Of a stretch of DNA of 64,000 nucleotides, positions 8,190 to 16,566 are shown one piece after another. Within the stretch, counting starts at the first letter, position 1, and the number at the start of each line of letters is the position of its first letter. The notes under the pieces are model-generated. The model had not been told where the DNA came from. It searched no databases and saw only the letters and a list, made by a program, of their open reading frames with translations. Source of the stretch: Kribbella italica (GTDB lineage: Bacteria > Actinomycetota > Actinomycetes > Propionibacteriales > Kribbellaceae); the NCBI RefSeq assembly GCF_014205135.1, contig NZ_JACHMY010000001.1, positions 682,001-746,000 of the forward strand, read 5' to 3'. Made by a program: the position numbers and the translations under genes.

Positions 8190-10648
8190 TGAGAAGAAGC
8201 CGAATCGCCGTGCTGATCACGGCGGCTCTGATCGGAGCCCTGGGCGTCAGCGCCCCCGCGGCCGAGGCAGGGTCGACCATCCCGGCCGCCGACTACCAGC
8301 AGGTGTCGCTGGCCAGTGGTGCCAACGAGCTCGGCGAGGCGATGTCGCTCGCCGTGATGCCCAACCGGTCGGTCATCCACACCGCCCGCGACGGCGCCGT
8401 CCGGATCACCGATGTCAACGGTACGACGACGCTGGCCGGCCGGTTGAACGTCTACACCCACGACGAGGAAGGACTCCAGGGCGTCGCCGTCGATCCAGGG
8501 TTTGCGACCAACCGCTTCGTCTGGCTGTACTTTTCGCCGAGGCTGTCGACGCCGGACGGGGACGCGCCGACCGACGGCACGCAGGCCGACTGGGACCGGT
8601 GGAAGGGGGAGCTGCACCTGTCGCGCTTCGTGCTGAAGACCGACAACACGCTCGACCTGGCCAGCGAGAAGATCGTGCTCCGGGTCCCGAACGACCGCGG
8701 CCAGTGCTGCCACGTCGGCGGCGATCTCGATTTCAATGCCGCCGGCAACCTCTACCTGACCACCGGCGACGACAGCAACCCGTTCCAGTCCGACAGCTAC
8801 ACGCCGATCGACGAGCGGACCAGCCGCAACCCGCAGTTCGACGCGCAGCGGACGTCGGGCAACACCAACGACCTGCGCGGCAAGCTGCTGCGGATCAAGC
8901 CGCAGGCCGACGGCACGTACACGATCCCGTCCGGCAACCTGTTCGCGCCGGGCACCGCGCAGACCAAGCCCGAGATCTACGCGATGGGCTTCCGCAACCC
9001 GTTCCGGATGAGTGTCGACAAACCGACCGGCATCGTCTACCTCGGCGACTACGGCCCGGACGCCGGCGTCACCGACCCGAACCGCGGGCCGAACGGCCAG
9101 GTCGAGTTCGACCGGATCATGGCCCCCGGCAACTACGGCTGGCCGTACTGCACCGGCACCAACGCCACGAACGAGACCTACAACGACTGGCAGTTCCCGA
9201 GCGGTCCGTCGGGTGCCAAGTTCGACTGCGCCGGTGGTCCCACCAACAATTCGTTCCGCAACACCGGCCAGACCAAACTGCCGCCGGCCAAGCCGTCCTG
9301 GATCAAGTACGGCGGTGATGCCGGAACGCCGCCGGAGTTCGGCGGCGGCTCCGAGTCGCCGATGGGCGGTCCGGTCTACCGGTACGACGCCGGCAACACC
9401 TCGCCGGTCAAGTTTCCGGCGTCGCTGAACGGCCGCTACTTCGCCGGGGAGCTCGGCCGCAAGTGGATCAAGGCGATCGAGGTGACCGGCACTGGTGGCG
9501 TCGGTGACATCGGTGCGTTCCCGTGGACCGGCACGCAGGTGATGGACATGGCGTTCGGGCCGGACGGCGCGCTGTACGTGCTCGACTACGGCACCGGCGC
9601 GAACAACCAGGCGTTGTGGCGGATCGAGTACAAGGGCAGCACCAACCGCAACCCGATCGCCAAGGCCGCGGCGACTCCCACCTCGGGTGGCCGGCCGCTG
9701 ACCGTGGCGTTCTCGTCGGCGGGCAGCTCGGACCCCGAGGGCGGTGCGTTGTCGTACCGGTGGACCTTCGGCGACGGCGGCAGCTCGACGCAGGCCAACC
9801 CGTCGTACACCTACAACACCGCGGGCACGTTCACGGCGACGCTGACCGTGACGGACCCGACCGGGCTGACCGGTTCGGCCAACGTGCAGATCAGCGTCGG
9901 CAACACCGCGCCGACGGTGACGCTGCAGGCGCCGGCGGACGGGCAGCCGTTCTCGTTCGGCGACACCGTCCCGTTCCAGGTCACCGTCAGCGATCCGGAG
10001 GACGGGACGATCGACTGCAGCCGGGTGAAGGTGACCTACCTGCTCGGGCACGACGACCACCAGCACCAGATCACCTCGAAGAACGGCTGCAGCGGCTCGA
10101 TCGCCGTACCGGCCGACGGTGAGCACGATCCGGCCGCGAACATCTTCGGGGTCTTCGACGCGGAGTACACCGACAACGGCGGGATCACCTCGCACAGCGT
10201 GCGTAAGCTCCAGCCGAGGCACCGCCAGGGCGAGCACTTCAGCGCGATGTCGGGGATCGAGTTCGCGACCCACGCCGCGGCCGAGGGCGGCCGGACGGTC
10301 GGGTACGTCGACACCAACGACTGGGTCTCGTTCACGCCGTACGCGCTGAGCACGGCGACGTCGTTCAGCGCACGGGTGTCGTCCGGTGGACCCGGCGGGA
10401 CGATCGAGGTGCGGGCCGGGTCCGCGACCGGTCAGCTGATGGCGACCGTGCCGGTGGCCAACACGGGCAGCTGGGACACGTTCACCAACGTCTCGGCCAA
10501 CCTGACCAACAAGCCGGCCGGCACGACGACGCTGTTCCTGGTCTTCAAGGGCGTCACGGGCAACGGGAACCTGTTCGACCTGGACGCGTTCACCCTGGCG
10601 ACCTCGGGCTCGACCGGTACGACGGACACCTTCACCGTCTCTTCCTAG
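8189..10648 (+). CDS. Secreted PQQ-type sugar dehydrogenase with PKD and CBM6-like domains
   Basis: An 819-residue exported protein. Residues 1-27 are a Sec signal (IAVLITAALIGALGVSAPAAEAG). Residues about 35-485 form a glucose/sorbosone dehydrogenase beta-propeller (EEGLQGVAVDPGF, CCHVGGDLDF, GKLLRIKPQADG, YAMGFRNPFRMS, ELGRKWIKAIEV, FGPDGALYVLDYG). A PKD domain follows (about 488-575: SDPEGGALSYRWTFGDGGSS). A segment with DDHQHQ and KLQPRHRQGEHF leads into a C-terminal CBM6-like beta-sandwich (GYVDTNDWVSF to GNLFDLDAFTL). Such proteins are predicted to oxidise sugars or glycans outside the cell. The ATG at 8189 overlaps the upstream pseudogene stop (TGATG), so translation was once coupled; ThuA follows 9 bp downstream. 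The electron acceptor and sugar are unknown. Confidence 0.85.
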   Translation: MRRSRIAVLITAALIGALGVSAPAAEAGSTIPAADYQQVSLASGANELGEAMSLAVMPNRSVIHTARDGAVRITDVNGTTTLAGRLNVYTHDEEGLQGVAVDPGFATNRFVWLYFSPRLSTPDGDAPTDGTQADWDRWKGELHLSRFVLKTDNTLDLASEKIVLRVPNDRGQCCHVGGDLDFNAAGNLYLTTGDDSNPFQSDSYTPIDERTSRNPQFDAQRTSGNTNDLRGKLLRIKPQADGTYTIPSGNLFAPGTAQTKPEIYAMGFRNPFRMSVDKPTGIVYLGDYGPDAGVTDPNRGPNGQVEFDRIMAPGNYGWPYCTGTNATNETYNDWQFPSGPSGAKFDCAGGPTNNSFRNTGQTKLPPAKPSWIKYGGDAGTPPEFGGGSESPMGGPVYRYDAGNTSPVKFPASLNGRYFAGELGRKWIKAIEVTGTGGVGDIGAFPWTGTQVMDMAFGPDGALYVLDYGTGANNQALWRIEYKGSTNRNPIAKAAATPTSGGRPLTVAFSSAGSSDPEGGALSYRWTFGDGGSSTQANPSYTYNTAGTFTATLTVTDPTGLTGSANVQISVGNTAPTVTLQAPADGQPFSFGDTVPFQVTVSDPEDGTIDCSRVKVTYLLGHDDHQHQITSKNGCSGSIAVPADGEHDPAANIFGVFDAEYTDNGGITSHSVRKLQPRHRQGEHFSAMSGIEFATHAAAEGGRTVGYVDTNDWVSFTPYALSTATSFSARVSSGGPGGTIEVRAGSATGQLMATVPVANTGSWDTFTNVSANLTNKPAGTTTLFLVFKGVTGNGNLFDLDAFTLATSGSTGTTDTFTVSS

Positions 10649-10657
10649 GGAGCTGTC

Positions 10658-11410
10658 ATGACTACATTCACGCGACGTACGGCACTGCTGACCGGAGGAG
10701 CGCTTGTGGTCGGCGGGCTGCTGCCCTGGCAGACGGCCTCTGCGGCGCCGTACCAGGTGCTGGTGTTCAGCAAGACGGCCGGTTTCCGGCACGACTCGAT
10801 CCCGGCCGGCATCCAGGCGATCCGGGACCTCGGTGCGGCCAACGGGTTCACTGTGACGGCTACCGAGGACAGTGCGGTCTTCACGGCGGCGCAGCTGGCG
10901 GCGTACAAGGCTGTGGTGTTCCTGAGCACGACCGGCGACGTCCTGAACGCCGCACAGCAGACGGCGTTCGAGGGCTACATCAACGGCGGGGGCGGGTACG
11001 TCGGAGTGCATGCGGCGGCTGACACCGAGTACGACTGGCCCTGGTACGGGCAGCTGGTCGGTGCGTGGTTCCACAGCCACCCGGCGATCCAGCAGGTCAC
11101 CGCACGGGTCGAGGACCGGACCCACGCGTCGACCTCGCACCTGGGGACCACCTGGGTGCGGACCGACGAGCTGTACAACTACCGGACCAACCCGCGGCCG
11201 AACGTGCGGGTGCTGATCAACCTGGACGAGTCCACCTACAGCGGCGGCAACATGGGCGACCACCCGATCGCCTGGTACCACGCGCAGGGCTCGGGCAGGT
11301 CGTTCTACACCGGGTTCGGCCACACCATCGAGTCGTACGCCGACCAGGCGTTCCGGCGGCATCTGCTGGGCGGCATCCAGTACGCCGCCGGGGTACATCG
11401 ACAACGGTGA
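10658..11410 (+). CDS. ThuA-domain protein, Tat-exported, apparently shortened
   Basis: A 250-residue protein. The N-terminus TFTRRTALLTGGALVVGGLL is a twin-arginine signal with cleavage near ASAAP. The mature part is a ThuA (trehalose-utilisation-like) glutamine-amidotransferase-fold domain: VLVFSKTAGFRHDSIPAGIQAI, FLSTTGDVLNAAQQTAFEGYI, GGGGYVGVHAAADTEYDWPWY, PIAWYHAQGSGRSFYTGFGH and a final helix ending IQYAAG. The last residues VHRQR appear to come from a frame disruption: the next bases, in another frame, encode the beginning and end of a CBM6 domain. The protein was therefore probably a ThuA-CBM6 fusion. The ThuA core itself looks intact. It follows the sugar dehydrogenase in an apparent operon; the two types of gene often occur together in actinomycetes. 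Confidence 0.82.
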   Translation: MTTFTRRTALLTGGALVVGGLLPWQTASAAPYQVLVFSKTAGFRHDSIPAGIQAIRDLGAANGFTVTATEDSAVFTAAQLAAYKAVVFLSTTGDVLNAAQQTAFEGYINGGGGYVGVHAAADTEYDWPWYGQLVGAWFHSHPAIQQVTARVEDRTHASTSHLGTTWVRTDELYNYRTNPRPNVRVLINLDESTYSGGNMGDHPIAWYHAQGSGRSFYTGFGHTIESYADQAFRRHLLGGIQYAAGVHRQR

Positions 11411-11471
11411 CCTGACCTTCAGTGGTGGGTCGGGGTCGCTGTTCGACGTGGACCACTTCAGTTTGAGTTAG
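11394..11471 (+). pseudogene. CBM6 remnant after the ThuA gene
   Basis: In the +2 frame relative to ThuA, 25 codons run to a TAG at 11469. They read YIDNGD joined to LTFSGG and GSGSLFDVDHFSLS. The first piece matches the beginning (GYVDTND) and the second the end (LVFKG, GNLFDLDAFTL) of the CBM6-like domain in the sugar dehydrogenase just upstream. The roughly 80 residues that separate these motifs in the intact copy are missing, and the frame to ThuA is lost. Confidence 0.65.
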
Positions 11472-11567
11472 CTGGGGTGTGCCGGCGCTCGTTTGGCGGG
11501 CGCCGGCACACCGTCCCGACACGCGCTGGTCGGCCGCTGGTCACCTGTTCGCACTAGCGTCCGGGAG

Positions 11568-13148
11568 ATGACTCCGCCCGTAGGTGATGCGCTGGACCGT
11601 CGTCGTTTCCTGGGAGCCGTTGGAGGTGTCGCCGGTCTGGCCGCGCTCGCGCAGCTGCCGGTCGGCCCTGCCGAGGCGACCCCGAGGCCCGGGGGAGGTG
11701 ACTACCCGTTCAGGCTCGGCGTGGCCAGTGGTGACCCGACGACCAGTGGGGTCGTGCTGTGGACCCGGCTGGTGCCTGACCGGTTCGTGCCGGGCGGTGG
11801 CATGCCGAACCGCAAGGTGCCGGTGCAGTGGCAGATCGCGCTCGACGCCGGCTTCCGGCGCGTCGTACGGCAGGGGCAGACGTGGGCGCTGCCGGAGCTG
11901 GCGCACTCCGTGCACGTGGAGGTCGAGGGGCTCGCGCCGGACCGCGAGTGGTTCTACCGATTCAAGTACCGCTCCGACGTGTCGCCGGTCGGGCGGACCC
12001 GGACAGCGCCGGTACGGACCGGTCGGCATGCCTCGATGAACTTCGCGTTCGCCTCCTGCCAGGAGTGGTCGAGCGGGTACTACTCGGCGCTGCGGCACCT
12101 GGCCGAGGAGGACCTGGACCTGGTGCTGCACCTCGGCGACTACGTGTACGAGGGCGGCATCCCGGCTGATGGCGGCTACCGGAAGACGCCGGTGCCCGCC
12201 GTACTGCAGGAGGCTCCGCGCGACGTCGACCGGTGGCGGATGCAGTACGCGCTCTACAAGAGCGACCCGGACCTGCAGCGGGCGCACGCGCGGTTCCCGT
12301 GGATGGTGACCTGGGACGACCACGAGGTGCAGAACGACTACGCCAACACGCAGTCGCAGTACGAGGGAGACATCACGGCGCTGCGCACGGCGGCGTACCA
12401 GGCCTGGTACGAGCACCAGCCCGTACGGCGTCCGGCCCGGCCCGCTGGCGAGGGCCCGCGGATCTACCGGCGGCTGCAGTGGGGTGACCTCGCGCAGTTC
12501 GACGTGGTCGACGGTCGGCAGTACCGCAGCGTGCCGCCGTGCGGCTGGGGCGAGGCGGACGCGTGCACCGGCGGCTACGACCCGTCGATCACCATGCTCG
12601 GCAAGAACCAGGAGAAGTGGCTGTACGACGGCCTGAAGCGCTCCCGGGCGCAGTGGGACGTGCTGGCCAGCAACGTGATGGTCGGCCGGCTCGACCACGA
12701 CGGCGCGGCCGGCGACCTGCTCTGGCACGACGCCTGGGACGGCTTCCCGGCAGCGCGGCAGCGGCTGATCGAGGCCTGGCGACGGGCGGACACGCGGAAC
12801 CCGGTGGTGGTGACCGGCGACTGGCACTCGAGCTTCGTCAACGACATCCACGAGAACTTCGACAAGCCGGGCACACCGGTGGTGGCGACCGAGTTCGTCG
12901 GGACGTCGCTGACCAGCAACGGCGACGGCGAGGTGTACGGGCCGTACTACGGGCCGATGATCAAGTACAACCCGCACATCAAGTTCTTCGACGGGGACCG
13001 GCGCGGGTATGTGCGGTGCTCGGTCTCGCGGGACGAGTTCCGCACGGACCTGCGGATGGTGACGACGGTGAGCCGGTCGGACGCGCCGAAGTACACCTAC
13101 GCGTCGTTCGTGGTGGAGGACGGGCGACCGGGGGCTGTGAAGGTCTAG
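11568..13148 (+). CDS. phoD: Alkaline phosphatase D family protein, Tat-exported
   Basis: A 526-residue secreted phosphatase or phosphodiesterase. Residues 9-45 are a Tat signal (DRRRFLGAVGGVAGLAALAQL, cleavage near AEA). An N-terminal Fn3-like domain (FRLGVASGDPTTSGVVLWTRL, VEVEGLAPDREWFYRFKYR) precedes the PhoD metallophosphatase core: NFAFASCQEWSSGYY, LDLVLHLGDYVYE, MVTWDDHEVQNDY, VVVTGDWHSSFVNDI and ATEFVGTSLTSNGDG. The Asp, Asp and His residues of these motifs are the Fe/Ca ligands in characterised PhoD enzymes. I chose the ATG at 11568, preceded by GGGAG. PhoD hydrolyses phosphate mono- and diesters outside the cell and is usually induced by phosphate starvation; no clear PHO box was seen upstream. 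Confidence 0.9.
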   Translation: MTPPVGDALDRRRFLGAVGGVAGLAALAQLPVGPAEATPRPGGGDYPFRLGVASGDPTTSGVVLWTRLVPDRFVPGGGMPNRKVPVQWQIALDAGFRRVVRQGQTWALPELAHSVHVEVEGLAPDREWFYRFKYRSDVSPVGRTRTAPVRTGRHASMNFAFASCQEWSSGYYSALRHLAEEDLDLVLHLGDYVYEGGIPADGGYRKTPVPAVLQEAPRDVDRWRMQYALYKSDPDLQRAHARFPWMVTWDDHEVQNDYANTQSQYEGDITALRTAAYQAWYEHQPVRRPARPAGEGPRIYRRLQWGDLAQFDVVDGRQYRSVPPCGWGEADACTGGYDPSITMLGKNQEKWLYDGLKRSRAQWDVLASNVMVGRLDHDGAAGDLLWHDAWDGFPAARQRLIEAWRRADTRNPVVVTGDWHSSFVNDIHENFDKPGTPVVATEFVGTSLTSNGDGEVYGPYYGPMIKYNPHIKFFDGDRRGYVRCSVSRDEFRTDLRMVTTVSRSDAPKYTYASFVVEDGRPGAVKV

Positions 13149-13211
13149 GTCGCTCGCGGGCTGTGGATATTCGACGACGGCGGGTTGCCTTGTTTTGTTA
13201 GTGTTCCGGGC

Positions 13212-14705
13212 ATGGCGACAGACGAGCGGGGACCCGAGGCGACCGGCGACGAGGTCGCGCCCACGGCGGGCGCGACCAAGCCGGTCGACGACCTGACGAC
13301 CACACGGCACGAGCTGACCGTGGGGGAGCGGACGCTGAAGTACACGGCGACCACGGGGCGGATCGTGCTGCGGCGGGAGGTGCTGACCGAGGGCAAGTTC
13401 GACGGGCACGTGCCGAAGGCCGAGGTGTTCCTGACGTCGTACACGCTGGACGACGCGGACGCGGGGTCGCGGCCGGTGACGTTCGCGTTCAACGGTGGGC
13501 CGGGATCGTCGAGCATCTGGCTGCACCTCGGGCTGCTCGGGCCGCGGCGCGTGGTGTCGGGCGACGTCGGGGAGCTCGCGCCACCGCCGTACGGGCTGGT
13601 GGACAACGCGGAGACCCTGCTGCAGGTGAGCGACCTGGTCTTCATCGACCCGGTCTCGACCGGGTACTCGCGCGCCGTCGAGGGCGAGAAGCCGGGGGAG
13701 TACCACGGGTTCACGCCCGACCTGGAGTCGGTCGGCGAGGTGATCCGGCTGTGGACGTCCCGCAACGGCCGCTGGATGTCGCCGAAGTTCCTGGCCGGCG
13801 AGTCCTACGGGACGACCCGCGCGGCCGGCCTGGTCGCGCATCTGCAGAACCGGCACGGCATGTACTTCAACGGCGTGATGCTGATCTCGGCCGTGCTCGA
13901 GTTCGGGACGCTGGACTTCACGCCCGGCAACGACCTGCCGTACACGCTGTTCCTGCCGTCGTACGCCGCGGCCGCGCACTACCACGGGCTGATCCCGGAC
14001 CGGGAGCTCGCGGAGGTGCTCGCCGACGCGGAGCGGTACGCCGCCGGGCGGTACCCGAATGCGCTTGCCCAGGGCAACCGACTGCCCGCGGACTACCGAT
14101 CGGAAGTGATCGAACGACTGTCGGCGCTGACCGGACTGTCGGCGGACTACCTGGACCGCGTGGACCTACGGATCGAGCACACCCGCTTCTTCGCCGAGCT
14201 GCTGCGTGCGCGGCGCCAGGTGGTCGGCCGGCTGGACGCCCGCTTCACCGGCTGGGACGCGGACTCCGCCGGCGAAATCTCCACGGACGACCCGTCGATG
14301 CGCGCGATCATGGGCCCGTACACGGCCGCGCTGAACCACTACGTCCGCGCCGAGCTGGAGTACCTGAACGACCTCCCGTACGAGATCATCAGCACCGACG
14401 CCGCCAAGGACTGGTCGTTCAAGGAGTTCGAGAACAACCACGTCACGGTCGCCGACCAGCTCGCCGAGGCGATGCGCGCCAACCCCCACCTGAAGGTCCA
14501 CATCGCCTCCGGCCGCTACGACTGCGCCACGCCGTACTTCGCCACCGAACACACCGTCGCCCGCCTCCGCATCCCCACCGAACTCCGCGACAACATCGAG
14601 CTCTTCTACTACCCCGCCGGCCACATGATGTACGTCCACGAGCCATCGCGCCTGCAACAGTCCCAAGACCTCGCAGCCTTCGTCCAAGCAGCCTCGAACC
14701 GCTGA
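13212..14705 (+). CDS. S10-family serine carboxypeptidase-like peptidase
   Basis: A 497-residue alpha/beta-hydrolase of the S10 family. The oxyanion region FNGGPGSSSIWLHLG appears near residues 92-106, the nucleophile motif is GESYGTTRAAGL, the catalytic Asp region is ASGRYDCATPY and the catalytic His is in YYPAGHMMYVHEPS. All triad members are present. There is no signal peptide after the chosen ATG at 13212, so the protein is probably cytoplasmic, unlike eukaryotic homologues; the charged N-terminus (residues 1-35) looks disordered. Its physiological substrate is unknown; removal of C-terminal residues from peptides is likely. It lies downstream of phoD with a 63-bp gap and 16 bp before a GNAT gene. 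Confidence 0.88.
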   Translation: MATDERGPEATGDEVAPTAGATKPVDDLTTTRHELTVGERTLKYTATTGRIVLRREVLTEGKFDGHVPKAEVFLTSYTLDDADAGSRPVTFAFNGGPGSSSIWLHLGLLGPRRVVSGDVGELAPPPYGLVDNAETLLQVSDLVFIDPVSTGYSRAVEGEKPGEYHGFTPDLESVGEVIRLWTSRNGRWMSPKFLAGESYGTTRAAGLVAHLQNRHGMYFNGVMLISAVLEFGTLDFTPGNDLPYTLFLPSYAAAAHYHGLIPDRELAEVLADAERYAAGRYPNALAQGNRLPADYRSEVIERLSALTGLSADYLDRVDLRIEHTRFFAELLRARRQVVGRLDARFTGWDADSAGEISTDDPSMRAIMGPYTAALNHYVRAELEYLNDLPYEIISTDAAKDWSFKEFENNHVTVADQLAEAMRANPHLKVHIASGRYDCATPYFATEHTVARLRIPTELRDNIELFYYPAGHMMYVHEPSRLQQSQDLAAFVQAASNR

Positions 14706-14721
14706 TCACCCCGGGCCCCTG

Positions 14722-15252
14722 ATGCTCCTCATCCGCCCACCCGCCCCGGCCGACCCCAGCCCTCCGCCGGCCGGGATCGCCCTGCGCGCACCAACCCCCG
14801 AAGACATCGAGCCCCTTGGCCGCACGTACTTCGCCTCCTACCCACCAGGCGTAGCCTGCGCCACCGAACCGGAAGCAATCGAAGACATCCGCCGCACGTA
14901 CGCCGGCGAGTACGGCGTACTGGATCTCGCAGCGAGCCGCGTCGCGATCGACCAGACAGACAGTCGATCAGACACGACGAACGCCGTGCCGGACCATCGC
15001 GGGTTTCTCGCGGTCGACCTCCAGCCGATCGTCGGCGCCGCTCTAGTCGTAGAACGCGGCCCATGGGACGACGCCCCCGACTGCCCCTTCCTCATCGAAG
15101 TCTTCACCCACCCCACCCACCGCCGCCAAGGCCTCGCCCAGGCTTTGCTCACCACCTGCTTGACACCTGATGCCCCACTGGCCCTCCGCGTCCAAGACAA
15201 CAACACCCCCGCCATCGCCCTGTACCAACGCCTCGGCTTCCGACCCAGCTGA
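14722..15252 (+). CDS. GNAT-family N-acetyltransferase
   Basis: A 176-residue protein. The C-terminal half has the GNAT acetyl-CoA motif (IEVFTHPTHRRQGLAQALL, about residues 120-138) and the closing NNTPAIALYQRLGF loop. The N-terminal part has a Pro-rich start and a substrate-side segment (LGRTYFASYPPGVA). ATG at 14722 is 16 bp after the S10 gene, so the two are probably co-transcribed. Acceptor unknown. The third-position base use drifts here toward C-rich codons and the region behind it becomes repeat-rich. Confidence 0.75.
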   Translation: MLLIRPPAPADPSPPPAGIALRAPTPEDIEPLGRTYFASYPPGVACATEPEAIEDIRRTYAGEYGVLDLAASRVAIDQTDSRSDTTNAVPDHRGFLAVDLQPIVGAALVVERGPWDDAPDCPFLIEVFTHPTHRRQGLAQALLTTCLTPDAPLALRVQDNNTPAIALYQRLGFRPS

Positions 15253-15270
15253 TGCACCCGCCCGCGCGCA

Positions 15271-15406
15271 CCTGGCCACCTCACCAGCAGCCTCGACCGC
15301 GCACACCCACCGCCCCCCAACTCACCTGACGCGCCAGCGAACCCGGTGACCGCACGCTCCCTGGCCACCTCACCAGCAGCCTCGACCGCGCACACCCACC
15401 GCCCCC
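15271..15406. repeat. 47-bp direct repeat, two copies
   Basis: A 47-bp sequence beginning CCTGGCCACCTCACCAGC occurs identically at 15271-15317 and 15360-15406. The start-to-start distance is 89 bp. It lies in the gene-free stretch 15253-15996, and no open frame there looks coding. The copies are identical while the DNA between them is unrelated, which suggests a recent duplication. Confidence 0.85.
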
Positions 15407-15593
15407 AAGCCTCAGCCGAAGCCGCCCTCGACGCAGACCGCTCCACCGAGTCCACCGACCTCAGCACTCCGCCGGCCGCTTTCCGTGGGGACTGTGAACA
15501 CCAACGGGTGAGGGCTGGCCCACCCGCCTGAACGCCCGCTTGCGACGGAGCCTGCGGCGGCCTGCCTGTTTGCGCCTGCCCACCCGCATCCGC

Positions 15594-15766
15594 CCACCTG
15601 CCCACCCGCACCTGCACCTGCCCACCTGCACCTGCACCTGCCCACCTGCACCTGCACCTGCCCACCTGCACCTGCACCTGCCCACCTGCACCTGCACCTG
15701 CCCACCTGCACCTGCCCACCTGCACCTGCCCACCTGCACCTGCCCACCTGCGCCTGCCCACCTGCT
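15594..15766. repeat. CACCTG-based minisatellite (20-bp then 14-bp units)
   Basis: Five 20-bp units (CCCACCTGCACCTGCACCTG, the first with one change) run from 15601 to 15700. They are followed by four 14-bp units (CCCACCTGCACCTG, the last variant) to about 15756 with degenerate flanks. The unit lengths are not multiples of three, so although the hexamer gives open frames on the minus strand they are unlikely to be translated. This is the main content of the gene-free stretch 15253-15996. Confidence 0.9.
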
Positions 15767-15882
15767 TGCGTCGGCCCGCCTGCACTCGCCTGCATGTGGC
15801 GGCCCTTGTACGGCGATCAGTGTGCGCCGGTCTGTGGGCGGTGATTCGGCTGCGCTGGTCTGTCTGTCGGGTGACTGGTTCC

Positions 15883-15958
15883 TTGTTGGATGACTGGCGC
15901 GGTACAACGCGGCAGTCGTCCAACAACGGAGCAGTCGTCGAACAAAGGGCCAGTCGTC
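15883..15958. repeat. 19-bp-stem hairpin and triple CAGTCGTC direct repeat
   Basis: TTGTTGGATGACTGGCGCG (15883-15901) pairs with 15908-15926 at 17 of 19 positions around a 6-nt loop. The right arm contains CAGTCGTC at 15913, and the same octamer recurs at 15932 and 15951, an exact 19-bp period; two of the copies continue with (C/G)AACAA. There is no T-run. It lies about 40 bp downstream of the stop of the minus-strand GNAT gene, so it could act as a 3' stabilising or terminating structure, or be a small repeated element. Confidence 0.6.
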
Positions 15959-15996
15959 GGGGTGCCCGCGTGCGTTGGGCGGTCCGCGGCGCTGGG

Positions 15997-16566
15997 TTAG
16001 CCGGGGTAGATGCGGAAGCCGTTGTAGGTGTGGTGCTGGAAGGAGGCGTAGAAGTCTTGGGCGGTGTCGGTGACCAGGTCGATGCGGAGGGCGCCGGTGA
16101 GCGGGGCGGCGTACTCGAGCAGGGCTTGGCCGATGCCTCGGCGGCGGTGGGGTGTTGCCACGGCCATCAGGGACAGGTGGGCTTGGATGTGGCCGTCGCT
16201 TTGGAGGTAGGCGAAGCCGAGGACTTCGTTGTTCTCCACGGCGACGACGCTGGTGACGCCGGGAGCAGTCAGTACGACGTGCGCGCGCTCCGGGTCGCCG
16301 GGGAAACTCGGCCAGTCCTCGGCGGCACAGATCGCGAGTACGCCGTTCAGGTGCGCGCGGTCGTAGCGCATCACCAGCACGGCGGGCGCGCTGCCGGACC
16401 CTGACCCGGGAGTGGGCTGCGGGGCGCCGAGCCTCGGCGACGGGCGTGCGGCCTCTTCGTGAGCGCCGCGCCGGCCAAGGCCTCGGTCATTGCCAGGCCC
16501 CGCTGACGGGCGTGCATTGCCAGGTCCCGCAGACGGTTGTGGATCGCCAGGGCCAGGGATGTTCAT
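15997..16566 (-). CDS. GNAT N-acetyltransferase coupled to methionine aminopeptidase
   Basis: A 189-residue protein. Residues about 1-60 are a Gly/Pro/Ser-rich, probably disordered leader with a repeated PSAGPGN motif. Residues about 65-189 are a GNAT domain: [43 protein letters not shown], the acetyl-CoA motif [21 protein letters not shown], and [18 protein letters not shown]. The ATG at 16566 overlaps the map stop codon (ATGA), so translation is coupled to methionine aminopeptidase. The frame remains open further upstream, but only as an antiphase shadow of map. Its coupling to map makes a role in protein N-terminal or amine acetylation conceivable; the GNAT type alone does not show this. 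Confidence 0.78.
   Translation of the reverse strand: MNIPGPGDPQPSAGPGNARPSAGPGNDRGLGRRGAHEEAARPSPRLGAPQPTPGSGSGSAPAVLVMRYDRAHLNGVLAICAAEDWPSFPGDPERAHVVLTAPGVTSVVAVENNEVLGFAYLQSDGHIQAHLSLMAVATPHRRRGIGQALLEYAAPLTGALRIDLVTDTAQDFYASFQHHTYNGFRIYPG

Noticed and set aside
8024-11404. 1126-residue minus-strand frame opposite the sugar dehydrogenase and ThuA genes
   Set aside because: It is antisense to two genes with clear domains and signal peptides, has Arg/Val/Gly-heavy shadow composition and no recognisable motif.
15594-15766. Possible CRISPR array
   Set aside because: The repeats are contiguous without unique spacers and no cas genes are near. The 57115-57278 array was rejected for the same reason.
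14838-15926. 362-residue minus-strand frame through the CACCTG minisatellite
   Set aside because: The hexamer contains no stop codon in any frame, so the frame is open by composition. Unit lengths of 20 and 14 bp shift the frame and the product has no domain.
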